A DNA stretch of 48,515 bases from a virus: the IMG/VR virus record IMGVR_UViG_3300042879_002447, positions 1-48,515 of that record, one strand, 5' to 3'. Shown one piece after another: positions 7,446 through 17,244 of the stretch. Made by a program: the position numbers and the translations under genes. A model generated the notes under the pieces. The model saw only the letters and a list, made by a program, of their open reading frames with translations. It was not told where the DNA came from and did no database searches. Positions within the stretch are counted from its first letter, which is position 1, and the number at the start of each line of letters is the position of its first letter.

Positions 7446-8612
7446 ATGGCAAAACATTTTGAAAGTCTTATAATAGATAGAAAACTTCCTGAGAGAAGTA
7501 ATCTAGTTTTTTACTTTAACAAACCAGATAATCCCTCTGATTATTTTAAAGTTACATTACCATTTTTTGAAAATGTTAGTGTAAAAGAATCTAAGAGAGC
7601 AAGATACAATAAGTATAGTCTAATTGGTAGATCTTCAAATCTCTACAGCTATGGTGGTGCTGATTCTAGACTTTTATCTTTAACATTTAATATAACCCTT
7701 CCTCATATTTTATCTATAATAAAAGATACTTCATTTCAAAAATATCAAAATTATTCTCAATCAGAAGATTTAGAAAAACAAAAAGAATTATTTAAAAAAC
7801 AAACAATTGATAACACACAAAGCAGAGTTACTAATCTAATAGGAAATAATTATATAAAAACCACTGAAGATGAGTATACTAGACTTGCGAAAGATCCTTC
7901 ATATACTCAAGGAAATACTTATAATGAAATATTAATATATCCTGAGTATTCTGAACCTAGAAAGACAGCTTTAGATATCGAATTTGATAGAGTTTTTGGA
8001 AGCTCTGCTGCTAAAGCAAGATATGCGATGGGAGCTAGAGAAGAAGAAGGCCAATTACCTTATCGTTCTATAGAAAAAAGACAAAAAACTCGATCTATTC
8101 CTTTTTCGGAAAGAGCCACCACTACTGATTTTAAATTTAAAGTAATTGATCTAATAATGTATTGGTTAAATATTATTAGATCAAGTAATGTTAATCATGC
8201 AAAAAATCCAACCATAGGACCTCCAATAGTTAGATTGAGTCATGGTATAATGTATCAAGATGTTCCTTGCATATGTACTGATTTTACAATAAGTAATGAA
8301 GAAATAGCTGGATATGATGTAGATACATTACTACCAAGAATTATTAAAGTTGAAATGAAATTAGAAGAAGTTAGAACTGGAGATTTTGGAACTGGTAGCA
8401 ATAACTATTATATTACAAAAGACAATTTAAAAGGTTGGGAATCTGTTCTATCTGATAAGACTCAATCTATGGATCCTGGTTATAATTATGCTATTGATGA
8501 ATTGGAAAAACCTCCTGTTGAAGAAATTACAGTACCAAATTTTATTCCTAGTCAAGTACAACGAGATCCACTAGGATCTGGTTATCTTTATACTGATAGG
8601 TATGATTTATGA
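7446..8612 (+). CDS. Baseplate/tail-tube junction protein (gp48/gp54-type, tentative)
   Basis: A 388-residue protein. N-terminal FKVTLPFFENVSVKES, YSLIGRSSNLYSYGGADSR and LSLTFNITLPHIL, and a C-terminal block (SHGIMYQDVPCICTDFTIS, PRIIKVEMKLEE), resemble tube-like initiator proteins that cap the hub and start tube polymerisation. A charged, probably flexible stretch (about 95-210) separates the two parts. Order supports it: tape measure, this gene, gp53, hub, spike. Overlaps the gp53 gene by four bases (ATGA), so it is coupled. Which of gp48 or gp54 it matches cannot be said; a single protein may do both jobs. Confidence 0.6.
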   Translation: MAKHFESLIIDRKLPERSNLVFYFNKPDNPSDYFKVTLPFFENVSVKESKRARYNKYSLIGRSSNLYSYGGADSRLLSLTFNITLPHILSIIKDTSFQKYQNYSQSEDLEKQKELFKKQTIDNTQSRVTNLIGNNYIKTTEDEYTRLAKDPSYTQGNTYNEILIYPEYSEPRKTALDIEFDRVFGSSAAKARYAMGAREEEGQLPYRSIEKRQKTRSIPFSERATTTDFKFKVIDLIMYWLNIIRSSNVNHAKNPTIGPPIVRLSHGIMYQDVPCICTDFTISNEEIAGYDVDTLLPRIIKVEMKLEEVRTGDFGTGSNNYYITKDNLKGWESVLSDKTQSMDPGYNYAIDELEKPPVEEITVPNFIPSQVQRDPLGSGYLYTDRYDL

Positions 8613-8914
8613 AAAATATAGAGACAGAATCAGGACCTTATAGTGTGGGATACCAAGACATATCTCATAGGGATGCCATTGTAAGAACTATATTTAATGA
8701 TAAAAGTTTTGATAGACTTATTCAAAATTTAGATACTACTTATGTATACGAGATTGGCTATGTTCCAGAAGGATATCAGCATAGGCCCGATCTTATCTCA
8801 AATGTATTTTATGGAACTCCTAAGTATTGGTGGTTGTTAATGCTTGTTAACAACATTACGGATCCTTTTGAAGGGTTTTACGTTGGTCAAAAAATAATGA
8901 TACCAAAGTTATGA
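8609..8914 (+). CDS. 53: Baseplate wedge protein gp53-like
   Basis: A 101-residue protein with the gp53 signature HRPDLISNVFYGTPKYWW, then LMLVNNITDPFEGFYVG and a terminal IMIPKL, the LysM-like end typical of this family. gp53 clamps the baseplate wedges to the hub. It is shorter than T4 gp53 (196 residues) and keeps mainly the conserved core. ATGA overlaps link it to both neighbours. Confidence 0.82.
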   Translation: MKNIETESGPYSVGYQDISHRDAIVRTIFNDKSFDRLIQNLDTTYVYEIGYVPEGYQHRPDLISNVFYGTPKYWWLLMLVNNITDPFEGFYVGQKIMIPKL

Positions 8915-11232
8915 AAATTGAAACACCTAACGTATTTGTAGGATTTGGAGGAGACAGTCTGGCAAAGATGCTAGAGGATGGTTTTAGCTATTCTAATTTA
9001 GTAGAAGAATTACAAAAAGATTCCAAAGCAGGTTTTTTATTTTCTACAGATAATAATGCTAACTTTATTGGATTACAACATGAAATTAATAGCGGAGGTG
9101 GTCCTGGTAATTATACCTTTACTTTAAAATTAATTGATCCATTAGGAGAATTTGAAAAAAGATTTTTGTCTTTTAATGTTTTAGATGCATTAATAAATAA
9201 AAACACTGCTGGTTTGATGGAAATTTTCGCAGATGAGAATACCTCAATTGAATCTCAAAATAAATTATTAAAATCAACACTGTATAAAAATATTCTTATA
9301 GAAGCTATTAGAAGAGATCCTCAAAGAAAACTTCATATAAGTTATGGAATTGGAAGAGATTTATCCACTTGGCAAGGTCCTTTTGAAGTTCACTTAACAA
9401 ATGGTTCTGTAGAGCTAGACCCAGTAAGAGTGCTAACTCTTACATTTGTTCCAACCACTGCTGCTCTAGATAATAATAATTATGATTCTAGAGGAAATGT
9501 CTTTTCTAATATATCTCCACGCACAGTACAAGTAAGAGGATACTCTGCCGATTTAAGAGGTGAGAGAAGTTTAGCTTATAAATTAAATGAAAATCTAAAA
9601 AATATAGATTTTCATTTAATTTTAGTAGATACATTAAAAGATTTTTGTAGAAAAGCAGCCCAGACAACTAATACATTAGTTTTGTTGCCAGATATTAATA
9701 AAGTATGTAAACCTTTAATAGATTCAATAGTTGATACTATTTCTTACGAAGTAAAAGATAGAAATATTATTAGAGCTGCTGGTATAGCTGGAAATCAAGT
9801 CTATTCTGATTTTACGGCAAGATTAGAAGTTTCTAATGAAGATGCGGCTTTTTTAAAAAAAATATATATAATAAGAAGAGTTTTTGCTGAATTTGGATTA
9901 GAGGTTGTAACTACGCCTTACACTGAAGTTTATAGATCAATAAATACAGGAGCTGTTTCAACAGAAAAAGATGAAAAATTAACAGACTCTGTGCAAGATA
10001 GTCTTAAAGCTTTAAGAGAAGAATATGGATTTTATGTTAGGGCTTCTTGTAATGATGAACAATATTCAAATTTTAAATTGTATTTAGATGAAATAATTCA
10101 AAATATAAATCAAAAATCTGGAAGTACTAAACCATTAATACTTGAAACTAAAGTTGAAGTTAATTCTAGAATTTTAAAATATTGGAGAACTTTAGGAAAA
10201 TATCAAACTTTTACTAGAGCCCTTGTTGCAGGAAATACAGATTTTTCCGATAATGAAATTCACGTTGTAGGTGATAAACATTTAATAAGCAATTATTTAT
10301 ATCCAAGAGAAGAATTAATTTCAACTGAGGCTAGTCCATTACATCCTACTGACAGTATCATTTTAAAAAATCCCAATTATATTGATACTATGATTAAAAT
10401 ACTTAAAAGTTATGCAAAACAAAAATTAGAAAGACAATATATTCCAGATGAATTTGTTTTAAAATACGGCTCTCAAGAAGCTTTAGAAAAAATAAAACGA
10501 GGTATATCTGATGCAAATTTACCTACGTTTAGATTTAACACAACAAACCCTAATATATTATCTTTAAGTATACAAAATACACAAGGATATTTTACTCAAT
10601 TAAATACTTTATCAAAAGTATTTATAACAACTAAAGCAAGAAAAAGTATTCTAGAACAAGATCTTAATGCTGCTAAGATTATTAAAATAAAAAGCGACGA
10701 ACAGTTATTAAGATATATAAAAGCTAGATTAGCCTTATCTAAAAATTCTAACATAACTGCTGAAGATATTATTGATGAGGCAATCGAACCTAATGAAACT
10801 CAAGAAAAAGATATAGATAATTTTAAAAGTTATATACAAAATTATATTGATTTATTAAAAATACATGACAACTTTGTACCAGAGATATCCCTAAGTGAGT
10901 TTGATAAATCTGATGAAAATGTAATAATGAATGAATTATTAGAGTATATACAAACATATGCTTTTCAAATAGACATAACTACATTACCTACATTTTCAAT
11001 AAGTAATATAGCAGATTTAGGAAAAAGTTGTTTTCTTTTTTGTGGTTCTGGTGACATAATTCAAACTAAAACTCCTAAAATATCTAAATTAAATGCTATG
11101 GTTACTGGTATTTATCAAATATTAGGTATTACTCATTCAATAACTTTTGATGATTGCAAATCTAGTTTTAGATTAGCAAAAGCTAATTCCGCAGAAGGAA
11201 TTAAAAATTTCCCAAATGAGCCACAAAAATAA
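8911..11232 (+). CDS. 27: Baseplate hub protein (gp27-like position), enlarged
   Basis: A 773-residue protein between gp53 and the gp5-type spike, the place of the T4 gp27/P2 gpD hub. The N-terminal half has hub-like strands: GNYTFTLKLIDPLGEFEKR (about 66-84), then KLHISYGIGRD, GPFEVHLTNGSVELDP and VRVLTLTFVP (about 145-190). The C-terminal third (PTFSISNIADLGKSCFLF, then VTGIYQILGITHSIT) looks like the end of a hub tube domain. It is about twice the length of T4 gp27, with a Lys/Glu/Ile-rich helical insertion near 440-680. Direct family recognition is moderate; gene order carries much of the call. Confidence 0.62.
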   Translation: MKIETPNVFVGFGGDSLAKMLEDGFSYSNLVEELQKDSKAGFLFSTDNNANFIGLQHEINSGGGPGNYTFTLKLIDPLGEFEKRFLSFNVLDALINKNTAGLMEIFADENTSIESQNKLLKSTLYKNILIEAIRRDPQRKLHISYGIGRDLSTWQGPFEVHLTNGSVELDPVRVLTLTFVPTTAALDNNNYDSRGNVFSNISPRTVQVRGYSADLRGERSLAYKLNENLKNIDFHLILVDTLKDFCRKAAQTTNTLVLLPDINKVCKPLIDSIVDTISYEVKDRNIIRAAGIAGNQVYSDFTARLEVSNEDAAFLKKIYIIRRVFAEFGLEVVTTPYTEVYRSINTGAVSTEKDEKLTDSVQDSLKALREEYGFYVRASCNDEQYSNFKLYLDEIIQNINQKSGSTKPLILETKVEVNSRILKYWRTLGKYQTFTRALVAGNTDFSDNEIHVVGDKHLISNYLYPREELISTEASPLHPTDSIILKNPNYIDTMIKILKSYAKQKLERQYIPDEFVLKYGSQEALEKIKRGISDANLPTFRFNTTNPNILSLSIQNTQGYFTQLNTLSKVFITTKARKSILEQDLNAAKIIKIKSDEQLLRYIKARLALSKNSNITAEDIIDEAIEPNETQEKDIDNFKSYIQNYIDLLKIHDNFVPEISLSEFDKSDENVIMNELLEYIQTYAFQIDITTLPTFSISNIADLGKSCFLFCGSGDIIQTKTPKISKLNAMVTGIYQILGITHSITFDDCKSSFRLAKANSAEGIKNFPNEPQK

Positions 11233-11240
11233 TATATAAT
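11233..11240 (+). promoter_or_regulatory. TATATAAT box ahead of the spike gene
   Basis: TATATAAT five bases upstream of ATG 11246, in the 13-base gap after the hub gene. Same octamer as at 5077-5084 and 38129-38136. In AT-rich DNA this could be chance; recorded because there is no Shine-Dalgarno in the gap. Confidence 0.25.
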
Positions 11241-11245
11241 TAATT

Positions 11246-12484
11246 ATGAGTACACGAACAATAGACACTCCCCTAATTTGTGTTGCAGAAGTTAGAGATC
11301 TGGCTGATCTTACAAGATCTGGAATATTTAAAGTAAGTATAAAAAAAAGTCCAGTAATGTCTGAGGACTTAATTGATGTAAACTATGTAAGCCCTTATGG
11401 TTCAAATGGTTATGGTGCTTTTGTAGCCATGCCCGAAAAAGGAACAGAGGTCCTTATTTGTAAACCTTATGGATCTAGTGAATGGTTTTATATGGGAACA
11501 ACATTTAGACCAGAACCTTATTCTAAAGATGGAAGAGTAACACCCGATAAAACTGTTCCTCCAATCTCCAGAGCCGAACCAAGACTATACTCAAAATATC
11601 CATTACCAGAAAGATATTTTTTCAAATCTCCAAACGGTGCTGGATTAACTATAGCTGAAAACACGGATTTAGCAGCTATGAATAAGTATGTAGAATTAAA
11701 ATCTGGAGTTTCAAAACCTAAGAGAATAAAACTAGATGATACTCCTTCAAAAGATCATATTTTGTTAGACACGGGAAACGATGCTAGTATAGAAATAACT
11801 AGTGCCCCAGAATTACCAAGTAACAAACCTTCCAGAGCCATTCTTGTAGAATCTCAAGGTCCTCAGAAGTATATAAATAATGGATCGCAAACTGATGTAG
11901 TTGTAACAACTGGAGGAAAAGAACTTCAAATAGTTAATACCGCAAATGGTATTTTAAATGGAGTTCCTAATTGGCCTATACCAGTAAGAGTTCCTGGAGG
12001 TGTTGGTGCCGTATCTCCAATAAAACCTAATGGAAATATTAATATTCAAAGCACTAACAGAGATGTTAATGTTTTTACAAAAAGCACTTCTGGTAGAATA
12101 TTTATAGAGTGTCTAAACGCTGCTGGTATAAACCAGCAAATTGTTATTGAAACAAACGGAGTAGGTGGTGGTATCGTAATTAAAACCAATGGAAAGGTTT
12201 CTGTAGAAGCTTTACAAGGTATTGATATGTGTACCGCTGGATTAATTAATATGTCTTGCACAAGTTTTAATCTAACCTGTGCAAATATGAATGTTGCAGC
12301 ATTAACCACAATGAACTTAGATGCACCACTAATTAATCTAGCACCACCGATTCCAGTAATACCTATACTCCCACAAGCGTCACTTCCACTAGTTCCTCCT
12401 TTGTGTATACCAAAACCTTCTGCTCAAAGAGATGTGCTAGAAACTAGTGATTATGGAAACATAGGAATTTTAAATTGGGAATAA
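11246..12484 (+). CDS. 5: Baseplate central spike (gp5/VgrG-like, no lysozyme domain)
   Basis: A 412-residue spike. An N-terminal OB-fold region (about 10-90) includes the characteristic YGSNGYGAFVAMPEKGTEVLI context and GSSEWFYMG. The C-terminal half is a regular beta-rich repeat region (NGNINIQSTNRDVNVFTKS, then IVIETNGVGGGIVIKTNG and MSCTSFNLTCANMNVAALT), the expected trimeric beta-helix needle. The end is proline-rich (PPIPVIPILPQ). Unlike T4 gp5, no glycoside hydrolase domain is inserted between OB fold and needle, so peptidoglycan must be cut by another protein or not at all. The PAAR-type protein at 41095 could cap the needle. Confidence 0.8.
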   Translation: MSTRTIDTPLICVAEVRDLADLTRSGIFKVSIKKSPVMSEDLIDVNYVSPYGSNGYGAFVAMPEKGTEVLICKPYGSSEWFYMGTTFRPEPYSKDGRVTPDKTVPPISRAEPRLYSKYPLPERYFFKSPNGAGLTIAENTDLAAMNKYVELKSGVSKPKRIKLDDTPSKDHILLDTGNDASIEITSAPELPSNKPSRAILVESQGPQKYINNGSQTDVVVTTGGKELQIVNTANGILNGVPNWPIPVRVPGGVGAVSPIKPNGNINIQSTNRDVNVFTKSTSGRIFIECLNAAGINQQIVIETNGVGGGIVIKTNGKVSVEALQGIDMCTAGLINMSCTSFNLTCANMNVAALTTMNLDAPLINLAPPIPVIPILPQASLPLVPPLCIPKPSAQRDVLETSDYGNIGILNWE

Positions 12485-12497
12485 TTAGAGGTTTATT

Positions 12498-15191
12498 ATG
12501 GCATCATTTGACGTAGAAGCATTTGTAACTAATAGAGGTCAGTCCGCTGCTGGAGCTTTAAATAGTGTTGGAATGGCATTTGGTATGCCAACCTGTATGT
12601 TGAATTTAGCTGCTGGGGCTTTAGCATTATTGCCAACTCCTATATTAGCTCAAATGCAACTTACAGCACAATTAGCTAAAAGTAGAGCACAAGAAGTGAT
12701 AGCAGAGATATTCAAATGGATATCTCTTAAGACAGGAATCATAGAATATATCGCAGAAGATGGCACCCTCAAATTTAAACTACTAGAATCTTGGATGGGG
12801 CTAGATGCATCAGATTTACAAGCACTTGCTGATTTAGGTGGGATTCTAGGAGCATTACAAGCTGTTCAAGATTTAGGTGCTCAATTATACGCTAACTATC
12901 AAACACTTGCTGCTGAAGTTGAAGCTATTCTTAATTGTTTAAAATCATATGAAACTATGAAGAAATTTGAAAAAGGAGTTTCTTCAGCCTACGTTTCTCC
13001 TAATAGAAGAAATCCTAATCCAGATAATCAATATTCTGGACAGTTAGCGCAGCTAAACTATGCAACAAACTTTATTGCACAATGTGATACATTCATAGAG
13101 AATATAAACAACATTATTTTAGCAAGACAGGAAAATCCAGAGCTAGAACCTCAAATTAGTGATTGTAGAGAATTTGATCAATATTTATCTGGAACAACCT
13201 TCTGTAGAGTTACTCCACAGGATCCTGGATTAGTAGAGGAAGCAGATCCTATATTTAGATTAACTTATGGACCACCTGTATCAATCACTGGTCAATATAT
13301 CTTAACTATAGATGGTTTATACTATGACTCTAGAAATGGTGGTATTGATACTGCATTAGCTTCTATTTCTGGAATAATTCCTGTTGGTGATGCTTGGAAG
13401 TATGATTATGATCCTAACCTTGGAGGAAAAGGCCAAGCAGTATCTTTAAAAACTTTAGACAAGTTTAGTGATAATCTATTTGATATCAACATAATTGATG
13501 ACAGTCGAGGAATGCAGAACTACTACGATAAAGACCACTTCTTAGCTGTCCTCAGACAAAACAGAGACAAACAAATATTTGATTTATCTAGTAACCTACA
13601 GAAGTTTATTGATAATAATGAAGGAACTTCAGTAATTCAAAATCAGAGAAATATTATAATCTCTGAAATAGAAAATCATAATTCAAAAATAAATAGAAGA
13701 AAAAAGCAAATAGAAGTTGCTGTTAAAGTTCCTCAAATTTATGGTGGAAAAACCTATCCAATATTCAAACCAGGAGAGGTTCCAATAAATGATTTCTCTT
13801 ATTTAGCAGATTACAATTTGTTTGTGGATTTAGAAAAACAGAGATCTCTAACTTTTAAGCAAGGTGATGTTATAGGTATTATTCTTCCACTAAATCCTAA
13901 GTTTGTAAAATCATCACTTAAAAATGATTCATTAGCTGTTGAGCACTTAAAAGTTCCTAATGTTGGTAAGGGTAGTATTATCTACACACCTTCAGCAACC
14001 AACGCAGGGACTGTATTGTCTTTAACAGATCAAATTGTTACAGATGGATTGTTTGCTTTATATAACTTCTTAGAAACAGATGTGGAATTACCATCATCAT
14101 TTGATTTTAATTTAACTAACTGTTCTACGAAGAATATGTATAACAATGCACAACTAGTGGCACCATCCAGAAGATCAGTATACTTCTCAGGAATGGGTAT
14201 ACCTTATTTAGAAGGTATCGTAAAGAACAAGAGCAGTGACCCTGCGGGAGCTTCAGGACTTGGATCATTTATAAGGCTTCCTGATAGCAAAGAATTTAGA
14301 GATCTAACTTATTCGCAAGATGGATTTACTATGGAATGCTGGGTCCATGTTCCTAATATTACAAATGCAGAAGTAGGTTGGCTAAGTGCAACAACCTCTT
14401 CATTAACCAAAGTTTTAATTGGATGTGAGAATGTTGGAAGTATTTCTGGGTATGAAGCTTTAGACAGAACTGGAACTCTTGCTGACTTGGATAGATTACC
14501 TAATAACAAAGGTGATCAATTCGTTAGAGGTATGTTATGTGGATTTACTAGAGATAGAAGAATTACTAGAGAAAGCACGGGATTCAGCAATAACAATGCT
14601 CAAAATGATCCAACATCATCACTAAGTTTCTTTATAGCCCCTACTATTTCTAGAAATGCATCATCTCTATCCTTTATAAATAATGATAGTTGTCAAAATT
14701 CTGATACGTTTCATAAGATGAAAGTTGATCTATCAGCCACATCATTTGGTAATGTATCTTCTCAATTTGTTTTAATTGATATAACCTGTGATCCTAGAAC
14801 AGATACTATAAAGATGTTTGCCGATGGTAATTTAATTTCTACATCTTCTATATCAAATGTATTCGGAGTCCCTGAAAAAGTTCCACCAGGAGTTCCTACT
14901 TTTAGAAAAGAGAATAGCTTTGAGTATTCTACTAGTTCAGTAGACGGACCTTCTACTGTAAAACAAGGACCTAAACTTAATAGATTTTATACACCTTGGA
15001 TAGTTGGTGGAGGTTATACTGACGGTATGTATCAGTATGGTAACTTCATGGGAGGGAATAGGGGAGGTATAGTAAGTGGATTGCGTGGACATATTGGAAG
15101 TTTAAAGTTTTACTCAAGACCTCTAGATACTTCTGAAGTTTTAACAAATTATAAAGCCCAACAAGCTTTCTTTAAGAGTATTAAACTATAA
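12498..15191 (+). CDS. Large baseplate/tail protein with C-terminal LamG-like lectin domain
   Basis: An 897-residue protein with AGAGG-type ribosome binding sequence (AGAGG before ATG 12498). The first ~60 residues are Ala/Gly/Leu/Met-rich and hydrophobic (MPTCMLNLAAGALALLPTP), followed by helices to about 180. The last ~290 residues form a concanavalin/LamG jellyroll: GFTMECWVHVP near 606-616, a strand carrying IKMFADGNLIS, and the typical end GSLKFYSRPLDTSEVLTNY. Such domains bind glycans. It lies between the spike and gp25 and is linked to gp25 by a TAATG overlap. It may be a baseplate periphery or receptor-binding protein; the exact role is unknown. Confidence 0.7.
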   Translation: MASFDVEAFVTNRGQSAAGALNSVGMAFGMPTCMLNLAAGALALLPTPILAQMQLTAQLAKSRAQEVIAEIFKWISLKTGIIEYIAEDGTLKFKLLESWMGLDASDLQALADLGGILGALQAVQDLGAQLYANYQTLAAEVEAILNCLKSYETMKKFEKGVSSAYVSPNRRNPNPDNQYSGQLAQLNYATNFIAQCDTFIENINNIILARQENPELEPQISDCREFDQYLSGTTFCRVTPQDPGLVEEADPIFRLTYGPPVSITGQYILTIDGLYYDSRNGGIDTALASISGIIPVGDAWKYDYDPNLGGKGQAVSLKTLDKFSDNLFDINIIDDSRGMQNYYDKDHFLAVLRQNRDKQIFDLSSNLQKFIDNNEGTSVIQNQRNIIISEIENHNSKINRRKKQIEVAVKVPQIYGGKTYPIFKPGEVPINDFSYLADYNLFVDLEKQRSLTFKQGDVIGIILPLNPKFVKSSLKNDSLAVEHLKVPNVGKGSIIYTPSATNAGTVLSLTDQIVTDGLFALYNFLETDVELPSSFDFNLTNCSTKNMYNNAQLVAPSRRSVYFSGMGIPYLEGIVKNKSSDPAGASGLGSFIRLPDSKEFRDLTYSQDGFTMECWVHVPNITNAEVGWLSATTSSLTKVLIGCENVGSISGYEALDRTGTLADLDRLPNNKGDQFVRGMLCGFTRDRRITRESTGFSNNNAQNDPTSSLSFFIAPTISRNASSLSFINNDSCQNSDTFHKMKVDLSATSFGNVSSQFVLIDITCDPRTDTIKMFADGNLISTSSISNVFGVPEKVPPGVPTFRKENSFEYSTSSVDGPSTVKQGPKLNRFYTPWIVGGGYTDGMYQYGNFMGGNRGGIVSGLRGHIGSLKFYSRPLDTSEVLTNYKAQQAFFKSIKL

Positions 15192-15652
15192 TGGCAGCTA
15201 ACTCAATAGTTAATGTTTACGGAACTATACCTTTCCAAGGTCTAACTAATTCGTCAAAATCTAAAGTTAATGAGGTTTACGGATTAAGTTTTCCTTTAGG
15301 TTTAAGATCTAATAACTATTTTTCAAAAAGTTCTAATATTGAAAAAATTAAACACGCAATAAAACAGTTGTTATTAACAAACAAAGGTGAAAGATTAATG
15401 CTTCCTAATTTTGGATGCAATTTAAAAAAATACTTATTTCAACCTTTAGACGAAACAACTTTTGAAGAAATAAAAAAAGAGATTGTTACTTCGTTTTATA
15501 ATTATATTGTCGGAGCAACTATAAAAAAAATTAGAGTAGTTCCTACAGATGACATTAGTGTTGCTGGAGGTAATTCTTTAAATATTACTTTAGTAGTTAG
15601 TTTAAATACTGATCAATCAAAAATGTTTGACGTTGGAGTTGTTATATCATGA
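15191..15652 (+). CDS. 25: Baseplate wedge protein gp25-like
   Basis: A 153-residue gpW/gp25 family protein that joins wedges to the sheath and hub. Diagnostic segment: KGERLMLPNFGCNLKKYLF and QPLDETTFEEIKKEI (about 71-104), equivalent to the GER..P.FG core of gp25. TAATG overlap upstream and ATGA overlap with gp6 downstream. Size is close to T4 gp25 (132). Confidence 0.92.
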   Translation: MAANSIVNVYGTIPFQGLTNSSKSKVNEVYGLSFPLGLRSNNYFSKSSNIEKIKHAIKQLLLTNKGERLMLPNFGCNLKKYLFQPLDETTFEEIKKEIVTSFYNYIVGATIKKIRVVPTDDISVAGGNSLNITLVVSLNTDQSKMFDVGVVIS

Positions 15653-17244
15653 CCTTTTCAGGAACAATCACATCAGATTTTATGAAACTGGCTGATATGC
15701 CAGTCAGTAAAAGACCTACTTTAGTTAATTTCGCAGCAACTGATTTTCTAACTTTACGAGATTCTTTATTAAAGTATGCTAGAGCTGTTTATCCTAACGA
15801 TTATCAATATTTTGTTGAATCAGATTTAGGTATGATGTTTATTGAATTAGTTGCTTATATGGGATCCGTGCTTTCTATGAAAGCTGATATGTTAGCAAAT
15901 GAAAACTTCTTAGCTACAGCTAGACAAAGATCAAGTGTTAAAAAATTATTGAATATGATTGGTGTACGAATGAAAGGACCTTTAGCTTCTGCTGCTGAAG
16001 CCAGATTAACTTTTAATACTACTTATGCAAGTTATGTGGCAGGACAACAAGTTACAATACCCGCTGATAAAAGAACAATAACAGTTAATTCTGAAGTTGA
16101 TGGGGGTCCTTTAACTTTTACTTTATACAAAGTTGTAAATGGTTTAGTAGACTTAGCTAATCAAACTGGAAATATAGTTTTAGAACCATTTAGCGAAGCT
16201 GTTGGTGCTAATAAGAATGTATTTCAAAACTTAGTATTACAAGAAGGAACTTTAGTTACTGAATCTGGATCTTTTATTGCAACTGAATCAATAAAAACAA
16301 TTAGATTAAATAGAAATTCAGTTATTGATGGTAGCGTTCAAGTATATATAACCGATCCAAATAAAGCAACCGCAACAGGATATTACGAACAAGTAGACAA
16401 TCTATATTTTGCTTCTGGATCAAATGACAAGATTTTTCAAGTAAACTATGATGATGATTATAATGCTACTGTAGTTTTTGGTGATGGAATTGTAGGAACA
16501 AATCCCTCTACAGAAGCTAGCTATTTTGTTCAATACAGAGTAGGTGGCGGAGTTAGAGGTAATATTCCAAAAAGTTTAATAAATACCTCAGTGGACATTG
16601 GAGGTATTAGTGTTACTATTACAAATACATCTCCAGCTACTGGAGGATCGAATGCAGAAACAATAGAACACGCTAAGAGATATGCTCCACTGACATTTAG
16701 AAGACAAGACAGATTAGTTACACTAGTAGATTATTCTACTTTTGCAAACGCATTTATAAGTAAGTTTGGAAGTGTTGGAAAAGCTACGGCTGTAACTAGA
16801 AAAGCTTATTCTTCAGCCAATGTTATTGATATTTATATATTAGAAAAAGTCTCAGATCTCCAATTACAAAGAGCTACTACTAACTTCAAAACTGAACTAC
16901 TAACTGCCATGAATAAAAAGAAAATGGCAACTGATGATATTGTAATTGTTGATGGATTGATCAGAACTATAGATTTAATTTTAACTGCCAGAATAGACAG
17001 AGAGTTATCGGAGTTTCAAGAAGATATTAAGACTAAAATTAGAGACAAAGTTTTAGAATATATGAATGTAGATAATAGAGATTTTGGACAAGATCTTATT
17101 ATATCAGAACTTAATAGAAAAATATTTGAAATTGATGAAGTTAGATTTTCTACTATAGATAATCTAAATCAAGATGTTAAGATTGATTTTAATGAAATTA
17201 TACAGCTTAATAATCTTACAATTAACATTGAGTTATTAGACTAA
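15649..17244 (+). CDS. 6: Baseplate wedge protein gp6-like (BaseplateJ family)
   Basis: A 531-residue wedge protein following gp25, as in nearly all contractile tails. It forms the iris that links wedges around the hub. Recognisable parts: the N-terminal helical core ESDLGMMFIELVAYMGSVLS (about 57-76) with MLANENFLATARQRSSVKK, the RVGGGVRGNIP turn (about 297-307) and the BaseplateJ-like FRRQDRLVTLVDYSTFA (about 349-365). Shorter than T4 gp6 (660). Coupled to gp7 by TAATG. Confidence 0.9.
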   Translation: MTFSGTITSDFMKLADMPVSKRPTLVNFAATDFLTLRDSLLKYARAVYPNDYQYFVESDLGMMFIELVAYMGSVLSMKADMLANENFLATARQRSSVKKLLNMIGVRMKGPLASAAEARLTFNTTYASYVAGQQVTIPADKRTITVNSEVDGGPLTFTLYKVVNGLVDLANQTGNIVLEPFSEAVGANKNVFQNLVLQEGTLVTESGSFIATESIKTIRLNRNSVIDGSVQVYITDPNKATATGYYEQVDNLYFASGSNDKIFQVNYDDDYNATVVFGDGIVGTNPSTEASYFVQYRVGGGVRGNIPKSLINTSVDIGGISVTITNTSPATGGSNAETIEHAKRYAPLTFRRQDRLVTLVDYSTFANAFISKFGSVGKATAVTRKAYSSANVIDIYILEKVSDLQLQRATTNFKTELLTAMNKKKMATDDIVIVDGLIRTIDLILTARIDRELSEFQEDIKTKIRDKVLEYMNVDNRDFGQDLIISELNRKIFEIDEVRFSTIDNLNQDVKIDFNEIIQLNNLTINIELLD

